Positions 1 through 8,027 of a stretch of 64,000 nt of DNA are shown one piece after another; the first letter of the stretch is position 1, and every line of letters starts with the position of its first letter. The notes under the pieces were generated by a model. It had not been told where the DNA came from. It did no database searches and saw only the letters and a program-made list of their open reading frames with translations. Source of the stretch: an uncultured Clostridia bacterium (GTDB taxonomy: Bacteria; Bacillota; Clostridia; Oscillospirales; Ruminococcaceae); contig CANDEV010000012.1 of the NCBI GenBank assembly GCA_947383835.1, positions 16,027 through 80,026 on the forward strand, written 5' to 3'. Position numbers and translations under genes: made by a program.

Positions 1-1554
1 ATGAGCAAAATCAACCGCCCCGCGTGGCTCGATAACGCGGTTTTTTACGAGATCTATCCCCAGTCCTTCTGTGACAGCAACGGAGACGGTATCGGCGATT
101 TTAACGGGATAATTTCAAAGCTTGACTACATAAAGGGTATCGGCTGCAATGCGATATGGATGAACCCATGCTTTGAGTCTCCCTTCGGCGACGCAGGGTA
201 CGATGTTTCCGACTACTGTTCCGCTGCGCCGAGATACGGCACCAACGAAGATTTGAAACGGCTTTTTGAAGAAGTCCACAAACGCGGTATGCATATTCTT
301 CTTGATCTTGTTCCGGGGCATACCTCCGTGGAGCATAAGTGGTTCAAGGAGTCCATGAAAGCCGAAAAAAACGAGTATACAGACCGTTATGTCTGGACGG
401 ACAGCATTTGGGAGGAGCCGCAGGGCATGGGCTGTATCCGCGGCATTTCCGACAGGGACGGCTCATGCGCGGTAAACTTTTTCTCACACCAGCCTGCGCT
501 GAATTACGGGTTCTACAAATGCGACCGTCCCTGGCAGCAGTCAATGGACAGCGAGGGCGCAAGAGCTACCCTCGAAGCGCTGAAGGACATAATGCGCTTC
601 TGGCTTGGAATGGGCTGCGACGGCTTCCGCGTCGATATGGCAGGCTCGCTGGTAAAGCATGACGAGGACGGCAAGGGTACTATAAAATTATGGCAGAACG
701 TCCGTGAATTTTTGGATAAGGAGTTCCCGCAGGCGGCAATGGTGTCTGAATGGGGAGAGCCTGACAAGTCCCTGCAGGGTGGATTTCATATGGATTTCCT
801 GCTGCATTTCGGACCGTCCCGTTACAACGATCTTTTCCGCTGTGAAGAACCGTTTTTCTCAAATAGGGGAAAGGGAGATATTTCCGAATTTGTGAAAAAG
901 TATATGGAGAATTACGAAAGATCCGAGAAAAAGGGACTTATCTGCATACCATCGGGAAATCACGATATGGACAGACTTGCCCGCAGCATACATGGCGATA
1001 ATCTGAAAATTGCATTTGCATTTTTAATGTCAATGCCGGGCGCGCCTTTTATTTATTACGGCGATGAGATCGGTATGCGCTATGTTGAGAACCTTGTGTC
1101 GGTCGAGGGCGGTTACGGCAGAACGGGTTCACGTTCTCCAATGCAGTGGGACGATTCCACCAATGCGGGATTCAGCTCCGCTCCGAGCGAAAAGCTTTAC
1201 ATCAAGCAGGACGAAAGTCCCGACCGCCCAACGGCAAAGGCTCAGCTTGAGGAGGAAAATTCTCTTCTCAACGAGATAAAAAGACTTATCGGTATACGTC
1301 AGTCTCACGCCGCTTTGCAGAGTCTGGGAGAGATAGAATTCGTGTACGCCGAAAAGAACGAATATCCTTTTGCGTATTTAAGAAGCGCGGGAGATGAAAA
1401 AATTCTTGTGATAATCAATCCCGCGGACAGGGAGGTTTCCTTTGAATGTAAATATATGCCTGAAAAGAAGCTGTATTCATTCGGCGGCGAAATTGCTGTC
1501 AGCGGCGGAAAAATTAATGTGCCGTCTTGCTTTGCGGGTTACTATAAGGTTTAA
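1..1554 (+). CDS. GH13 alpha-glucosidase/alpha-amylase family protein
   Basis: A cytoplasmic glycoside hydrolase family 13 enzyme of 517 residues, without a signal peptide. The barrel opens with the DSNGDGIGDFNGI segment typical of oligo-1,6-glucosidase-like members. Catalytic residues are visible: nucleophile Asp212 in GFRVDMA, acid/base Glu250 in VSEWGEP and Asp322 in GNHDMDR. A small beta domain closes the C-terminus. The family hydrolyses alpha-1,4 or alpha-1,6 bonds in short malto- or isomalto-oligosaccharides; the exact substrate cannot be read here, and trehalose-type activity is an alternative. The ATG is the first base of the window, so its ribosome binding site and any longer N-terminus cannot be checked, but the protein begins just where relatives begin. 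It stands alone and is followed by a strong terminator. Confidence 0.9.
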   Translation: MSKINRPAWLDNAVFYEIYPQSFCDSNGDGIGDFNGIISKLDYIKGIGCNAIWMNPCFESPFGDAGYDVSDYCSAAPRYGTNEDLKRLFEEVHKRGMHILLDLVPGHTSVEHKWFKESMKAEKNEYTDRYVWTDSIWEEPQGMGCIRGISDRDGSCAVNFFSHQPALNYGFYKCDRPWQQSMDSEGARATLEALKDIMRFWLGMGCDGFRVDMAGSLVKHDEDGKGTIKLWQNVREFLDKEFPQAAMVSEWGEPDKSLQGGFHMDFLLHFGPSRYNDLFRCEEPFFSNRGKGDISEFVKKYMENYERSEKKGLICIPSGNHDMDRLARSIHGDNLKIAFAFLMSMPGAPFIYYGDEIGMRYVENLVSVEGGYGRTGSRSPMQWDDSTNAGFSSAPSEKLYIKQDESPDRPTAKAQLEEENSLLNEIKRLIGIRQSHAALQSLGEIEFVYAEKNEYPFAYLRSAGDEKILVIINPADREVSFECKYMPEKKLYSFGGEIAVSGGKINVPSCFAGYYKV

Positions 1555-1783
1555 AAGGCGGAGCCTGCTGACGGTGAAAACTGCAAGGGTATAGGCGATT
1601 TGCTCTTAGACCTGTTCGGCAGCCACCGAAGCGCCGTCACGCTTGTATTTATGCCGACAGGCATTGTGAAATTCCTTGAAATACATCATATAGTATTCCT
1701 ACGGAGATTTCACTTTGCCTGCCGCCAAAAAGCCTGTGCGATACTGCAATCCTACGGCTACAGAACAGGTCTAATAAATTATT
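1555..1783. other. Intergenic stretch without a convincing gene
   Basis: Together with the terminator and promoter that follow, this makes a gap of about 330 bases between the GH13 gene and apbE. Short open frames exist on both strands, including a minus-strand frame at about 1606-1683, but none has a ribosome binding site or a recognisable product. It could hold a decayed gene end; I cannot identify one. Confidence 0.5.
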
Positions 1784-1817
1784 GCGGCGCGGAATCGGAT
1801 ATTCCGCGCCGCTTTTT
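1784..1817 (+). terminator. Rho-independent terminator
   Basis: A perfect 12-bp GC-rich inverted repeat (1784-1795 and 1801-1812) with a 5-base loop is followed by five T. It separates the GH13 transcript from apbE. Confidence 0.85.
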
Positions 1818-1823
1818 GAATAC

Positions 1824-1852
1824 TTGCAATTTTTACCGCCTTATAGTATAAT
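1824..1852 (+). promoter_or_regulatory. Sigma-A type promoter of apbE
   Basis: TTGCAA (1824-1829), a 17-base spacer and TATAAT (1847-1852) lie about 30 bases before the apbE start, directly behind the terminator. Confidence 0.75.
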
Positions 1853-1883
1853 TATAGCAATAAGCTTGAAAGGACATTTTTGT

Positions 1884-2912
1884 ATGCGAAGGTTTTTTTG
1901 GATCGTCTTTTTTTCAGCGGCAATATTTTTTTCCTCCTGCTCGTCGGAGGACTCGCCTGCGGAAAAAACGGTTTTTGCAATGGATACGTATATGAAGCTC
2001 ACCGCTTACGGAGATAACGGCAAGGAGGCAATTGAGGCTTCAGAAGAAAAGATCGCCGAGCTGGAAAGTCTGTGGTCGGTTACGGAGGCGGGGAGTGAAA
2101 TTTATGCGTTAAATAACAGCGGCGGAAAATCTGTCCCTTTAAGCGGGGATACCGCCGCGCTGCTGAAACTTTGCCTTGAAATATCGGAAAAAACAGAAGG
2201 CGCGCTTGACTGTACAATGTACCCGATACTTAAAGAATGGGGCTTTACAACGGGGGAATATAAAATTCCGCCCGATGAGAAAATTGCGGAATTTCTGCAA
2301 AATACAGGCTATGAAAAAATTGCTTATGACGGAACGTCTGTAACCCTGCCCGCTGATTTTCAAATAGACTTGGGCGCGGTCGGAAAGGGATTTACCGGAG
2401 ACCTGCTTGCGGATATAATGCGGGAAAACGGCGTGACCTCCGCGCTGCTGGATTTGGGCGGAAACATACAGACCGTAGGCAGCAAGCCTGACGGTACTCC
2501 ATGGAAAATAGGCTTGAGAAGCCCGTTTGGAGATGGTCTTTTCGGAGCGCTGGAGCTTTCCGACAAGGCCGCCGTTACCTCCGGAGGATATGAGCGTTAT
2601 TTCGTTGGGGAGGACGGCGAGACATACTGGCACATTCTCGATCCCGAAACGGGCAAGCCCGCAAGAAGCGGTATAGTCTCCGCAACCGCTGTGGGCGAAA
2701 GCGGAGGTGTATGCGACGCGCTTTCAACCGCACTTTTTGTAATGGGTCTTGAAAAGTCCGAAAACTTTTGGCGGCAGAATTTTTCGGAAATGAATTTTGA
2801 AATGATCTTAGTAACGCAGGACGGTAAAATCTATATGACCGAGGGACTGGAAAACAGCTTTGTACTGACGGGCGATCTTAAAGCTTCGGATATAACGGTA
2901 ATAAGGCATTAA
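1884..2912 (+). CDS. apbE: FAD:protein FMN transferase, lipoprotein (ApbE)
   Basis: ApbE moves FMN from FAD onto Thr/Ser of target proteins outside the membrane, typically Rnf or Nqr subunits and FMN-binding domain proteins. The product is 342 residues and starts with a lipoprotein signal peptide ending in SSC (lipobox Cys near residue 18), so it is anchored on the outer face. Family motifs: FAMDTYM, DLGAVGKG, LDLGGN, a TSGGYERYF stretch and HILDPETGKP, the Mg/FAD-binding signature. The ATG at 1884 has AAAGGA nine bases ahead and begins the signal peptide directly; an upstream TTG in frame at 1782 would overlap the terminator and promoter and is rejected. No Rnf or Nqr gene lies in the window, so its target is not visible. 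Confidence 0.93.
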   Translation: MRRFFWIVFFSAAIFFSSCSSEDSPAEKTVFAMDTYMKLTAYGDNGKEAIEASEEKIAELESLWSVTEAGSEIYALNNSGGKSVPLSGDTAALLKLCLEISEKTEGALDCTMYPILKEWGFTTGEYKIPPDEKIAEFLQNTGYEKIAYDGTSVTLPADFQIDLGAVGKGFTGDLLADIMRENGVTSALLDLGGNIQTVGSKPDGTPWKIGLRSPFGDGLFGALELSDKAAVTSGGYERYFVGEDGETYWHILDPETGKPARSGIVSATAVGESGGVCDALSTALFVMGLEKSENFWRQNFSEMNFEMILVTQDGKIYMTEGLENSFVLTGDLKASDITVIRH

Positions 2913-2955
2913 TGCAATTCCGCACAAAGATTGCCTTATAGGGAAAGGAGATCAT

Positions 2956-4083
2956 ATGAGCAGTTACAGAAAAAAGCTTTTCGGTGTAAAAGATCCGTTT
3001 GACACGGAAAATACAAAGAAACTTTTCCTTGCCGCGGCGAGGGAAAACTGTGAATTTCACTATAAAAACTGTCCCGAGTACAGAAAGATACTGGACGGCT
3101 TGGGCTTTTCGCCAAAGGACTTGAAAACCTATGAGGACATTGCAAAGATACCGCCAATACCGACCTTGTTTTTCAAAAGTCACAAAATTTATTCCATGCC
3201 GAAAAATAAAATTTTTCTCACCGCCACATCATCGGGGACAAGCGGAAAATTCAGCGAGATAGGCTTTGACTTTTGCAGTCTTTTAAACGGTCTGAATATG
3301 GTGCTGAAAATCTTCAAATGGCGGAATATCACGACTTTGAGACCTTCCCACTATATAATTTTAGGGTACCGACCGCATAAGGGCAACAACACAGCCGTGA
3401 CGAAAACGGCGCTGGGGTACACATTTTTCTCTCCCGCATTAAGCAGGACATTTGCGCTGAAATTCAAGGACGGAAAATATTCTCCCGATCTGGAGGGCGT
3501 GATTTCAGCGATTCAAAAATATGAACATTCCCGTTTCGGGGTAAGGTTTATCGGTTTTCCCTCATATACTTATTTTGCAATGCAGCTTATGGAGGAACGG
3601 GGCATATCGGTGAAGCTTCCGAAAGGTTCAAAAATAATGCTTGGCGGCGGCTGGAAGCAGTTTTATAAAGAGCGGGTGGATAAAAGGGAATTTTATGCTC
3701 TTGCAAAAAAAACTCTCGGCATAGATGAGGAAAATATCGTTGAAAGCTTCGGCGCGGCAGAGCACCCGATATTGTACTGCGACTGCAAAAAACATCATTT
3801 CCACATTCCTGCCTACAGCCGTGTGATAATTCGGGACGTAAATACCTTGAAGCCTGTTCAAAACGGCGAGGTAGGACTTGTGAATCTTATTACGCCAATG
3901 GTGAAAGCCACTCCGATATTGAGTATTATTACGGACGATCTTGGAGTGCTCCGCGATGAAAAATGCGGCTGCGGAATAAATTCGCCCTACCTTGAAATTA
4001 TCGGCAGGGTAGGGGTACGTGATATAAAAACCTGCGCGGCAGGAGCAGCCGAACTGCTGAATGAAATGGAGGGAGCAAAATGA
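2956..4083 (+). CDS. LuxE-type acyl-protein synthetase
   Basis: Member of the LuxE acyl-protein synthetase family, which activates a fatty acid as acyl-AMP and carries it on a C-terminal cysteine for delivery to a LuxC-type reductase. It is 375 residues, the normal size. The adenylate-forming signature TATSSGTSGKFSE is at about residues 90-102. A cysteine at about residue 360, 15 from the end (DIKTCAAG), sits where LuxE has its acyl-acceptor cysteine near the C-terminus. The ATG has GGAAAGGAG in front. It overlaps the next gene by four bases (ATGA), so the two are coupled. There is no luciferase (luxAB) or LuxD thioesterase in the window, so light production is not implied; a fatty aldehyde or other reduced acyl product is the inference. 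Confidence 0.85.
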   Translation: MSSYRKKLFGVKDPFDTENTKKLFLAAARENCEFHYKNCPEYRKILDGLGFSPKDLKTYEDIAKIPPIPTLFFKSHKIYSMPKNKIFLTATSSGTSGKFSEIGFDFCSLLNGLNMVLKIFKWRNITTLRPSHYIILGYRPHKGNNTAVTKTALGYTFFSPALSRTFALKFKDGKYSPDLEGVISAIQKYEHSRFGVRFIGFPSYTYFAMQLMEERGISVKLPKGSKIMLGGGWKQFYKERVDKREFYALAKKTLGIDEENIVESFGAAEHPILYCDCKKHHFHIPAYSRVIIRDVNTLKPVQNGEVGLVNLITPMVKATPILSIITDDLGVLRDEKCGCGINSPYLEIIGRVGVRDIKTCAAGAAELLNEMEGAK

Positions 4084-5372
4084 TACTTGCGGCAGGAGAA
4101 ATTTTTGAGCCCTCCGAGCAAAATAAAGTTTTAAGTACCCTTGAGGAAAAGATCAACAGCACCCTCGCCGCCGAAAGGCTTGACAGAGAGACGGTAATTG
4201 CCGCCGCGGACAGACTTGGAAAGAAAATATCTCTCGGCGGCTTTGACAATATGATAAAACAGCTTTCGGAGGAGGATTTCGGCGAATACGTCAAAACAGC
4301 GGCAATGCTTATGAAGCGTGAAAATATTGAGTACCGCCTTGCCGCCGAGCTTGGCGAGAACTTCAAAGAGCGGCATGAGACTGCTCCGCCTTACGGCATA
4401 AATTCTGCGGAGGTTCGTTTTGAGCCGCTGGGTACGCTTTTTCATATCGCTGCCGGAAACGTGGACGGTCTCCCCGCGTTCAGCGTTATGGAGGGGCTTC
4501 TCACAGGAAACGTCAATATTTTGAAGCTACCCGAGGCGGACAACGGATTGTCGATAGAAATTTTCAGACAGCTTATTGAGATCGAACCTGCTTTGAAAAA
4601 TTTCATTTATGTTTTTGACACTCCCTCGTCGGATATTCCGGCAATGAAAAAAATGGCGGAAATTTCCGACGGTATAGTGGTCTGGGGAGGCGACGAAGCG
4701 GTGAAAGCCGTTCGTACCCTTGCTCCTGCGGGGGCAAAAATTATCGAGTGGGGACACAAGCTGGGCTTTGCTTACGTGTCGGGGTACGAGAACAAGGCTG
4801 CGGAGCTTTCCGCTCTTGCGGAACATATCATTTCCACAAAGCAGCTCTTATGCAGCTCTTGTCAGACTATTCTTGTAGACACAGACGATCTTTCGGAAAC
4901 GGAACGCTTCTGCAAGGATTTCCTGCCGTACCTCGATGAGGCGGCGCGGAAAAATCCTATCGTAGATATAGGCGTTGCCGCGGAGCTTACCCTGCGGAGA
5001 TATAATGAAGTCCTCGAAAATGCCATAGGCGCGGCTAAAAAGAAAAGCAAAGTTTTTCAAGGGGAGGGGTGCAGCCTGACAATGCTACCCGACAGCGGCT
5101 TGGAGCTTTCATATATGTACGGCAACTGCCTTGTTAAGCCTCTGCCTGAGAGGAAAATTATTACAGCATTGAGAAATTCAAAGGGATACCTCCAAACAGC
5201 GGGGCTTATTTGCGAAAAGGGGAGACGGAGCCGTCTTACCGAAGCTTTGGTGCGAAGCGGTGTGAACCGCGTTATGCGGGCGGGAAATATGTCAGCAAGC
5301 TTCTGCGGAGAAGCCCATGACGGAGAGTACCCATTGAGACGATATATGCGGGTAGTCAATATAGAAAAATAG
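4080..5372 (+). CDS. LuxC-type acyl-CoA/acyl-protein reductase
   Basis: Belongs to the LuxC acyl-CoA reductase family, distant relatives of aldehyde dehydrogenases that reduce an enzyme-bound acyl group to an aldehyde with NADPH. It has 430 residues, somewhat shorter than luminous-bacterium LuxC (about 480). The nucleotide-binding half includes FHIAAGNVDGLPAF (about residue 120) and GNVNILKLPEADN. A KQLLCSSCQTILVD segment (about residues 258-271) carries the likely acyl-accepting catalytic cysteine. Translation is coupled to the LuxE-like gene by the ATGA overlap, which supports a two-subunit fatty acid reductase. What the aldehyde is used for is unknown; no acyl carrier protein, ligase or alcohol dehydrogenase follows. 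Confidence 0.85.
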   Translation: MILAAGEIFEPSEQNKVLSTLEEKINSTLAAERLDRETVIAAADRLGKKISLGGFDNMIKQLSEEDFGEYVKTAAMLMKRENIEYRLAAELGENFKERHETAPPYGINSAEVRFEPLGTLFHIAAGNVDGLPAFSVMEGLLTGNVNILKLPEADNGLSIEIFRQLIEIEPALKNFIYVFDTPSSDIPAMKKMAEISDGIVVWGGDEAVKAVRTLAPAGAKIIEWGHKLGFAYVSGYENKAAELSALAEHIISTKQLLCSSCQTILVDTDDLSETERFCKDFLPYLDEAARKNPIVDIGVAAELTLRRYNEVLENAIGAAKKKSKVFQGEGCSLTMLPDSGLELSYMYGNCLVKPLPERKIITALRNSKGYLQTAGLICEKGRRSRLTEALVRSGVNRVMRAGNMSASFCGEAHDGEYPLRRYMRVVNIEK

Positions 5373-5415
5373 CAGCAGCCTTTTTGTACAAAATGACAAA
5401 ATTATTAATATTATG

Positions 5416-5445
5416 TTGCAATAACTGCCGCATTTGGTATATAAT
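5416..5445 (+). promoter_or_regulatory. Probable promoter of the zinc-ribbon gene
   Basis: TTGCAA (5416-5421), an 18-base spacer and TATAAT (5440-5445). The palindromic element that follows would fall in the 5' untranslated leader. Confidence 0.55.
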
Positions 5446-5469
5446 TAAAATAATTGGATTTATCAATTT

Positions 5470-5572
5470 ATACTAATTTGCGACTAAAAAGCGTGTAAAA
5501 AATCAAGCAAAAATTTGCATATATGATTTTTGTGCAGATTTTTTACCTACGCTTTTAGGAGCAAATTAGTAT
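5470..5572. repeat. Palindromic MITE-like element, family 1, copy A
   Basis: A 103-bp near-perfect palindrome running from ATACTAATTTGC to GCAAATTAGTAT. It can fold into one long hairpin. Copies of the same length lie at 23447-23549 (opposite orientation) and 51882-51984. It encodes nothing. It lies in the leader of the downstream zinc-ribbon gene, ending 18 bases before the ATG, next to the ribosome binding site. Confidence 0.9.
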
Positions 5573-5590
5573 TACAGGGAGGACGGCATT

Positions 5591-6988
5591 ATGTATAATT
5601 GTGTAAAATGCGGGAAAAAGCTTGTGGACGGCGCAAGATTTTGTTCATACTGCGGCGTGAGGCAGGCAAAAAATCCTATATGCTCAAAGTGCGGTACAGA
5701 GCTTCCTGCCGATGCTTTATTCTGCCATATGTGCGGCGAAAGCGTCAAGAAAGCTGTCAGACCTGCGGCGGTAAAAACCGCTTCGCCGCATTTGGACGAG
5801 GCTAAGCTGACTAAGCTTACAAGAGCGTCCGTCTGCACCTCTAAAAAGGGCTTTTACTCCGGCGATGAAAATTTTAATTTGTTCAGAATAAAATACTTTC
5901 CATATATGGGAAATCTTTACAGCGCTGAAAAATACGATGATCACTATAAGATCATTGCACTCTCCGAGGAGCAGGGCACTGAGATCACAGCCGCGGAAAT
6001 CTCTACGGGGACTCTCAATAACGTCCGCATAGCCGCGGTAAACGCTACGGGTATTTACGTTATAGCCGTGCTTAAAGAAAACGAGTGGTTCAAGACGGTG
6101 ATACACCGCCTCAGTCACAGCGGCGAGATGATAAAGTCTATAGCCCTTGACACAGCCGAGAACAATAATCTTCGGGATATGGATATCTGCGGCACAAAAA
6201 TATACTACCGAACAACGTCGGACGATTATTTCAACGTTGTGTATGTTTACGACGCCGAGACCGACGAAAGGACTCTCGCCTATAAGTCCGACGGGCAGCG
6301 TAAGATACTGAATATCGTCGGTGCGGACAACGAGGTTTATATCAAGGTGGCTTTCACAGGTTCATTCGAGGGAGAGGAGTACACCGACAGCGGCTGGTAT
6401 GTCTACAATATTTCGGCGGGAGATCTGAAATGCGTTTCAAGCGGCGAATTTCCTCCGAGTACCGTGCTTGAAAAGCCAGAGCTGTATGCAGAGTATACGG
6501 CGGATGGAGAAAAAAATCCCGCGTATGTCCCTCCCGAAAAGCGTGACAGATTGAATATAATTGCAATTGATGTTGTTAAACAGGTCGTGTGGTACGCCGA
6601 GGAGGACAAAGCTTCGGGAAAATTTCGTATTGCCTCCGCGCCTGTATCCGACCGTGCCGAGGAAAATGCAGAAGCATGGGAAATATCCCGCGATGAGTGT
6701 CCCTTTACCGTAAGCGGCAGCGGAGTAAGCGTTAAGGGCTACCGACTGTTTTTTGACGGCGCAAATATGTACTGGGCAGCAAAATATTATGAATTTTACT
6801 CATACTTAAGCAGCGGAAAGCGCAGCCTTATCTCCTCCGACAGCAAGATAGGGGAAATGCAGCATTTCGAGGTGTTCGACAAGACCTTTTATCTGCCTGA
6901 TTTCGGCGCGAAAAGGACGCTTTTCCACAGAAATTCACGCCACCACGACGATACGCTCGATATGGTCTGGCACGACGAAGACCTTTAA
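5591..6988 (+). CDS. Double zinc-ribbon protein with propeller-like C-terminal region
   Basis: Unknown function, 465 residues. The first 50 residues hold two zinc ribbons, CVKCGKKL...FCSYCG and CSKCGTEL...FCHMCG. After a short linker, from about residue 85, the rest is rich in repeating beta-strand segments (IYVIAVL, KIYYRTTS, EVYIKVAF, MYWAAKYY) as in the DUF5050/beta-propeller type proteins often fused to zinc ribbons in Clostridia; that assignment is inference. There is no signal peptide or membrane segment. The ATG follows AGGGAGGA. The gene is alone, behind a palindromic element and before a bidirectional terminator. A second propeller-like protein is encoded at 11119-12747. Confidence 0.75.
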   Translation: MYNCVKCGKKLVDGARFCSYCGVRQAKNPICSKCGTELPADALFCHMCGESVKKAVRPAAVKTASPHLDEAKLTKLTRASVCTSKKGFYSGDENFNLFRIKYFPYMGNLYSAEKYDDHYKIIALSEEQGTEITAAEISTGTLNNVRIAAVNATGIYVIAVLKENEWFKTVIHRLSHSGEMIKSIALDTAENNNLRDMDICGTKIYYRTTSDDYFNVVYVYDAETDERTLAYKSDGQRKILNIVGADNEVYIKVAFTGSFEGEEYTDSGWYVYNISAGDLKCVSSGEFPPSTVLEKPELYAEYTADGEKNPAYVPPEKRDRLNIIAIDVVKQVVWYAEEDKASGKFRIASAPVSDRAEENAEAWEISRDECPFTVSGSGVSVKGYRLFFDGANMYWAAKYYEFYSYLSSGKRSLISSDSKIGEMQHFEVFDKTFYLPDFGAKRTLFHRNSRHHDDTLDMVWHDEDL

Positions 6989-6991
6989 AAG

Positions 6992-7038
6992 AAAATCCCG
7001 ATACATAAAGGCTCAGCCTTTCTGTATCGGGATTTTTT
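6992..7038. terminator. Bidirectional terminator
   Basis: A long inverted repeat (AAAATCCCGATACA with TGTATCGGGATTTT, plus the inner AAAGGCTCAGCCTTT) flanked by A and T runs. It serves both the plus-strand zinc-ribbon gene and the minus-strand gene at 7042. Confidence 0.9.
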
Positions 7039-7041
7039 ATT

Positions 7042-7701
7042 CTATACCTTGTATAAAAATTTCCTGTTTTCTTCGTTCCTTTTTGCAATTTTTTCCGCAA
7101 GCTTTTTTTCGTACAGCTTTTTTTCAAAAGCGCGCCGCTTGTCAAGCTTTTCAAAATATATCTTGTCAAATTTTCTCTGACGTTTTATGCGGGAATCCCA
7201 GTAGCTTTCCTGCGTTTTTTTATTTTGCGGGTAATCGTCAAACTCACCGGAAAACCAAAATTCTTCGCCGTATTCTTCCTCGCTCTCCCCGAATGAAAGT
7301 ATGAAATAATTTGTACCGTCCCGCTTTTCCCAAGTGTTTTCGTAATAAAGACTTTCCTTTATCTTTCCCAGCACCCAATTTTCGTACTGCGGGTCGGACT
7401 TCATTGCCGCAAAGCCCTCTTCGGAAATATTCACAAGCACAAAATTTTTTCTTTGCAGTTTCTGCGGATTTTTCCGCTGCATTTCCGAAATTTTATAGTA
7501 AATGTACAGCTTGTATTCTTCGGCGGAAAGCTCCTCGGTATCATCGTAAATTCCTGTTTCTGCGGTAATTTCCGCAGCTTTTTTATTTACGGCTTCGGCA
7601 AAGGTCTCGGTTTTTTCACCGTTTCCCTTTGAGGAATTTCCGCTGCTTTTCGGCAGACTGTAGTAACCCGCCGCGGAGCTTGTGTTTATCTTGCTTTCCA
7701 T
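7042..7701 (-). CDS. Hypothetical protein, charged C-terminus
   Basis: Not recognised. 219 residues, soluble, no signal peptide. The first 45 residues are Ser/Gly/Lys-rich and probably disordered. A central part (about 55-150) is acidic with aromatic residues (SEEEYGEEFWFSGEFDDY). The last 60 residues are strongly basic and helical (RRAFEKKLYEKKLAEKIAKRN), likely a coiled coil or nucleic-acid-binding tail. The ATG has GGGAGGAAT in front. The gene is monocistronic on the minus strand between a bidirectional terminator and a palindromic element. Confidence 0.7.
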   Translation of the reverse strand: MESKINTSSAAGYYSLPKSSGNSSKGNGEKTETFAEAVNKKAAEITAETGIYDDTEELSAEEYKLYIYYKISEMQRKNPQKLQRKNFVLVNISEEGFAAMKSDPQYENWVLGKIKESLYYENTWEKRDGTNYFILSFGESEEEYGEEFWFSGEFDDYPQNKKTQESYWDSRIKRQRKFDKIYFEKLDKRRAFEKKLYEKKLAEKIAKRNEENRKFLYKV

Positions 7702-7726
7702 GCTGATTCCTCCCGAATTTCATGTT

Positions 7727-7831
7727 ATACTGATCCCTTATTAGAATTATGAGCAAGAAATCGCAGCAAAAGCTTTGATATATGTGGTTTTGCGGCGAGA
7801 TATTGTACATAATTCAATGAGGGATTAGTAT
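7727..7831. repeat. Palindromic MITE-like element, family 2, copy D
   Basis: A 105-bp imperfect palindrome from ATACTGATCCC to GGGATTAGTAT. The second copy is at 23593-23698. The ends match those of family 1 (ATACT(A/G)AT), while the interior is unrelated (shared segments TTAGAATTATGA, TTGCGGCGAGA, TTGTACATAATTCAA). It lies between two divergently oriented genes, upstream of both. Confidence 0.85.
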
Positions 7832-7966
7832 TATTGCAATTATACAATAACGTTTCCGATAATTGTTTGCATATTTGCAGAGCATTTGCTAACTGTTTAT
7901 TAATTTTTTATTACAATGCAATTCCCGTCAAATTTTTGCACAAATTATTGCTTCGGCACTTGAATG

Positions 7967-7994
7967 TTGCTTCAAAATAGTGTACAATTATAAT
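7967..7994 (+). promoter_or_regulatory. Probable promoter of prmA
   Basis: TTGCTT (7967-7972), a 16-base spacer and TATAAT (7989-7994), 33 bases before the prmA ATG. The rest of the gap between 7701 and 8028 holds the palindromic element and AT-rich sequence. Confidence 0.65.
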
Positions 7995-8027
7995 ATGTAT
8001 TGCCAAAATTTATGGGAGGAATTGCAA

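Noticed and set aside
1600..1851. Small open frames in the gap before apbE
   Set aside because: They lack ribosome binding sites and overlap the strong terminator and promoter at 1784-1852.
2956..5372. Bioluminescence operon
   Set aside because: Only acyl-activating and acyl-reducing homologues are present; there is no luciferase, and a strict anaerobe has no oxygen for the reaction.
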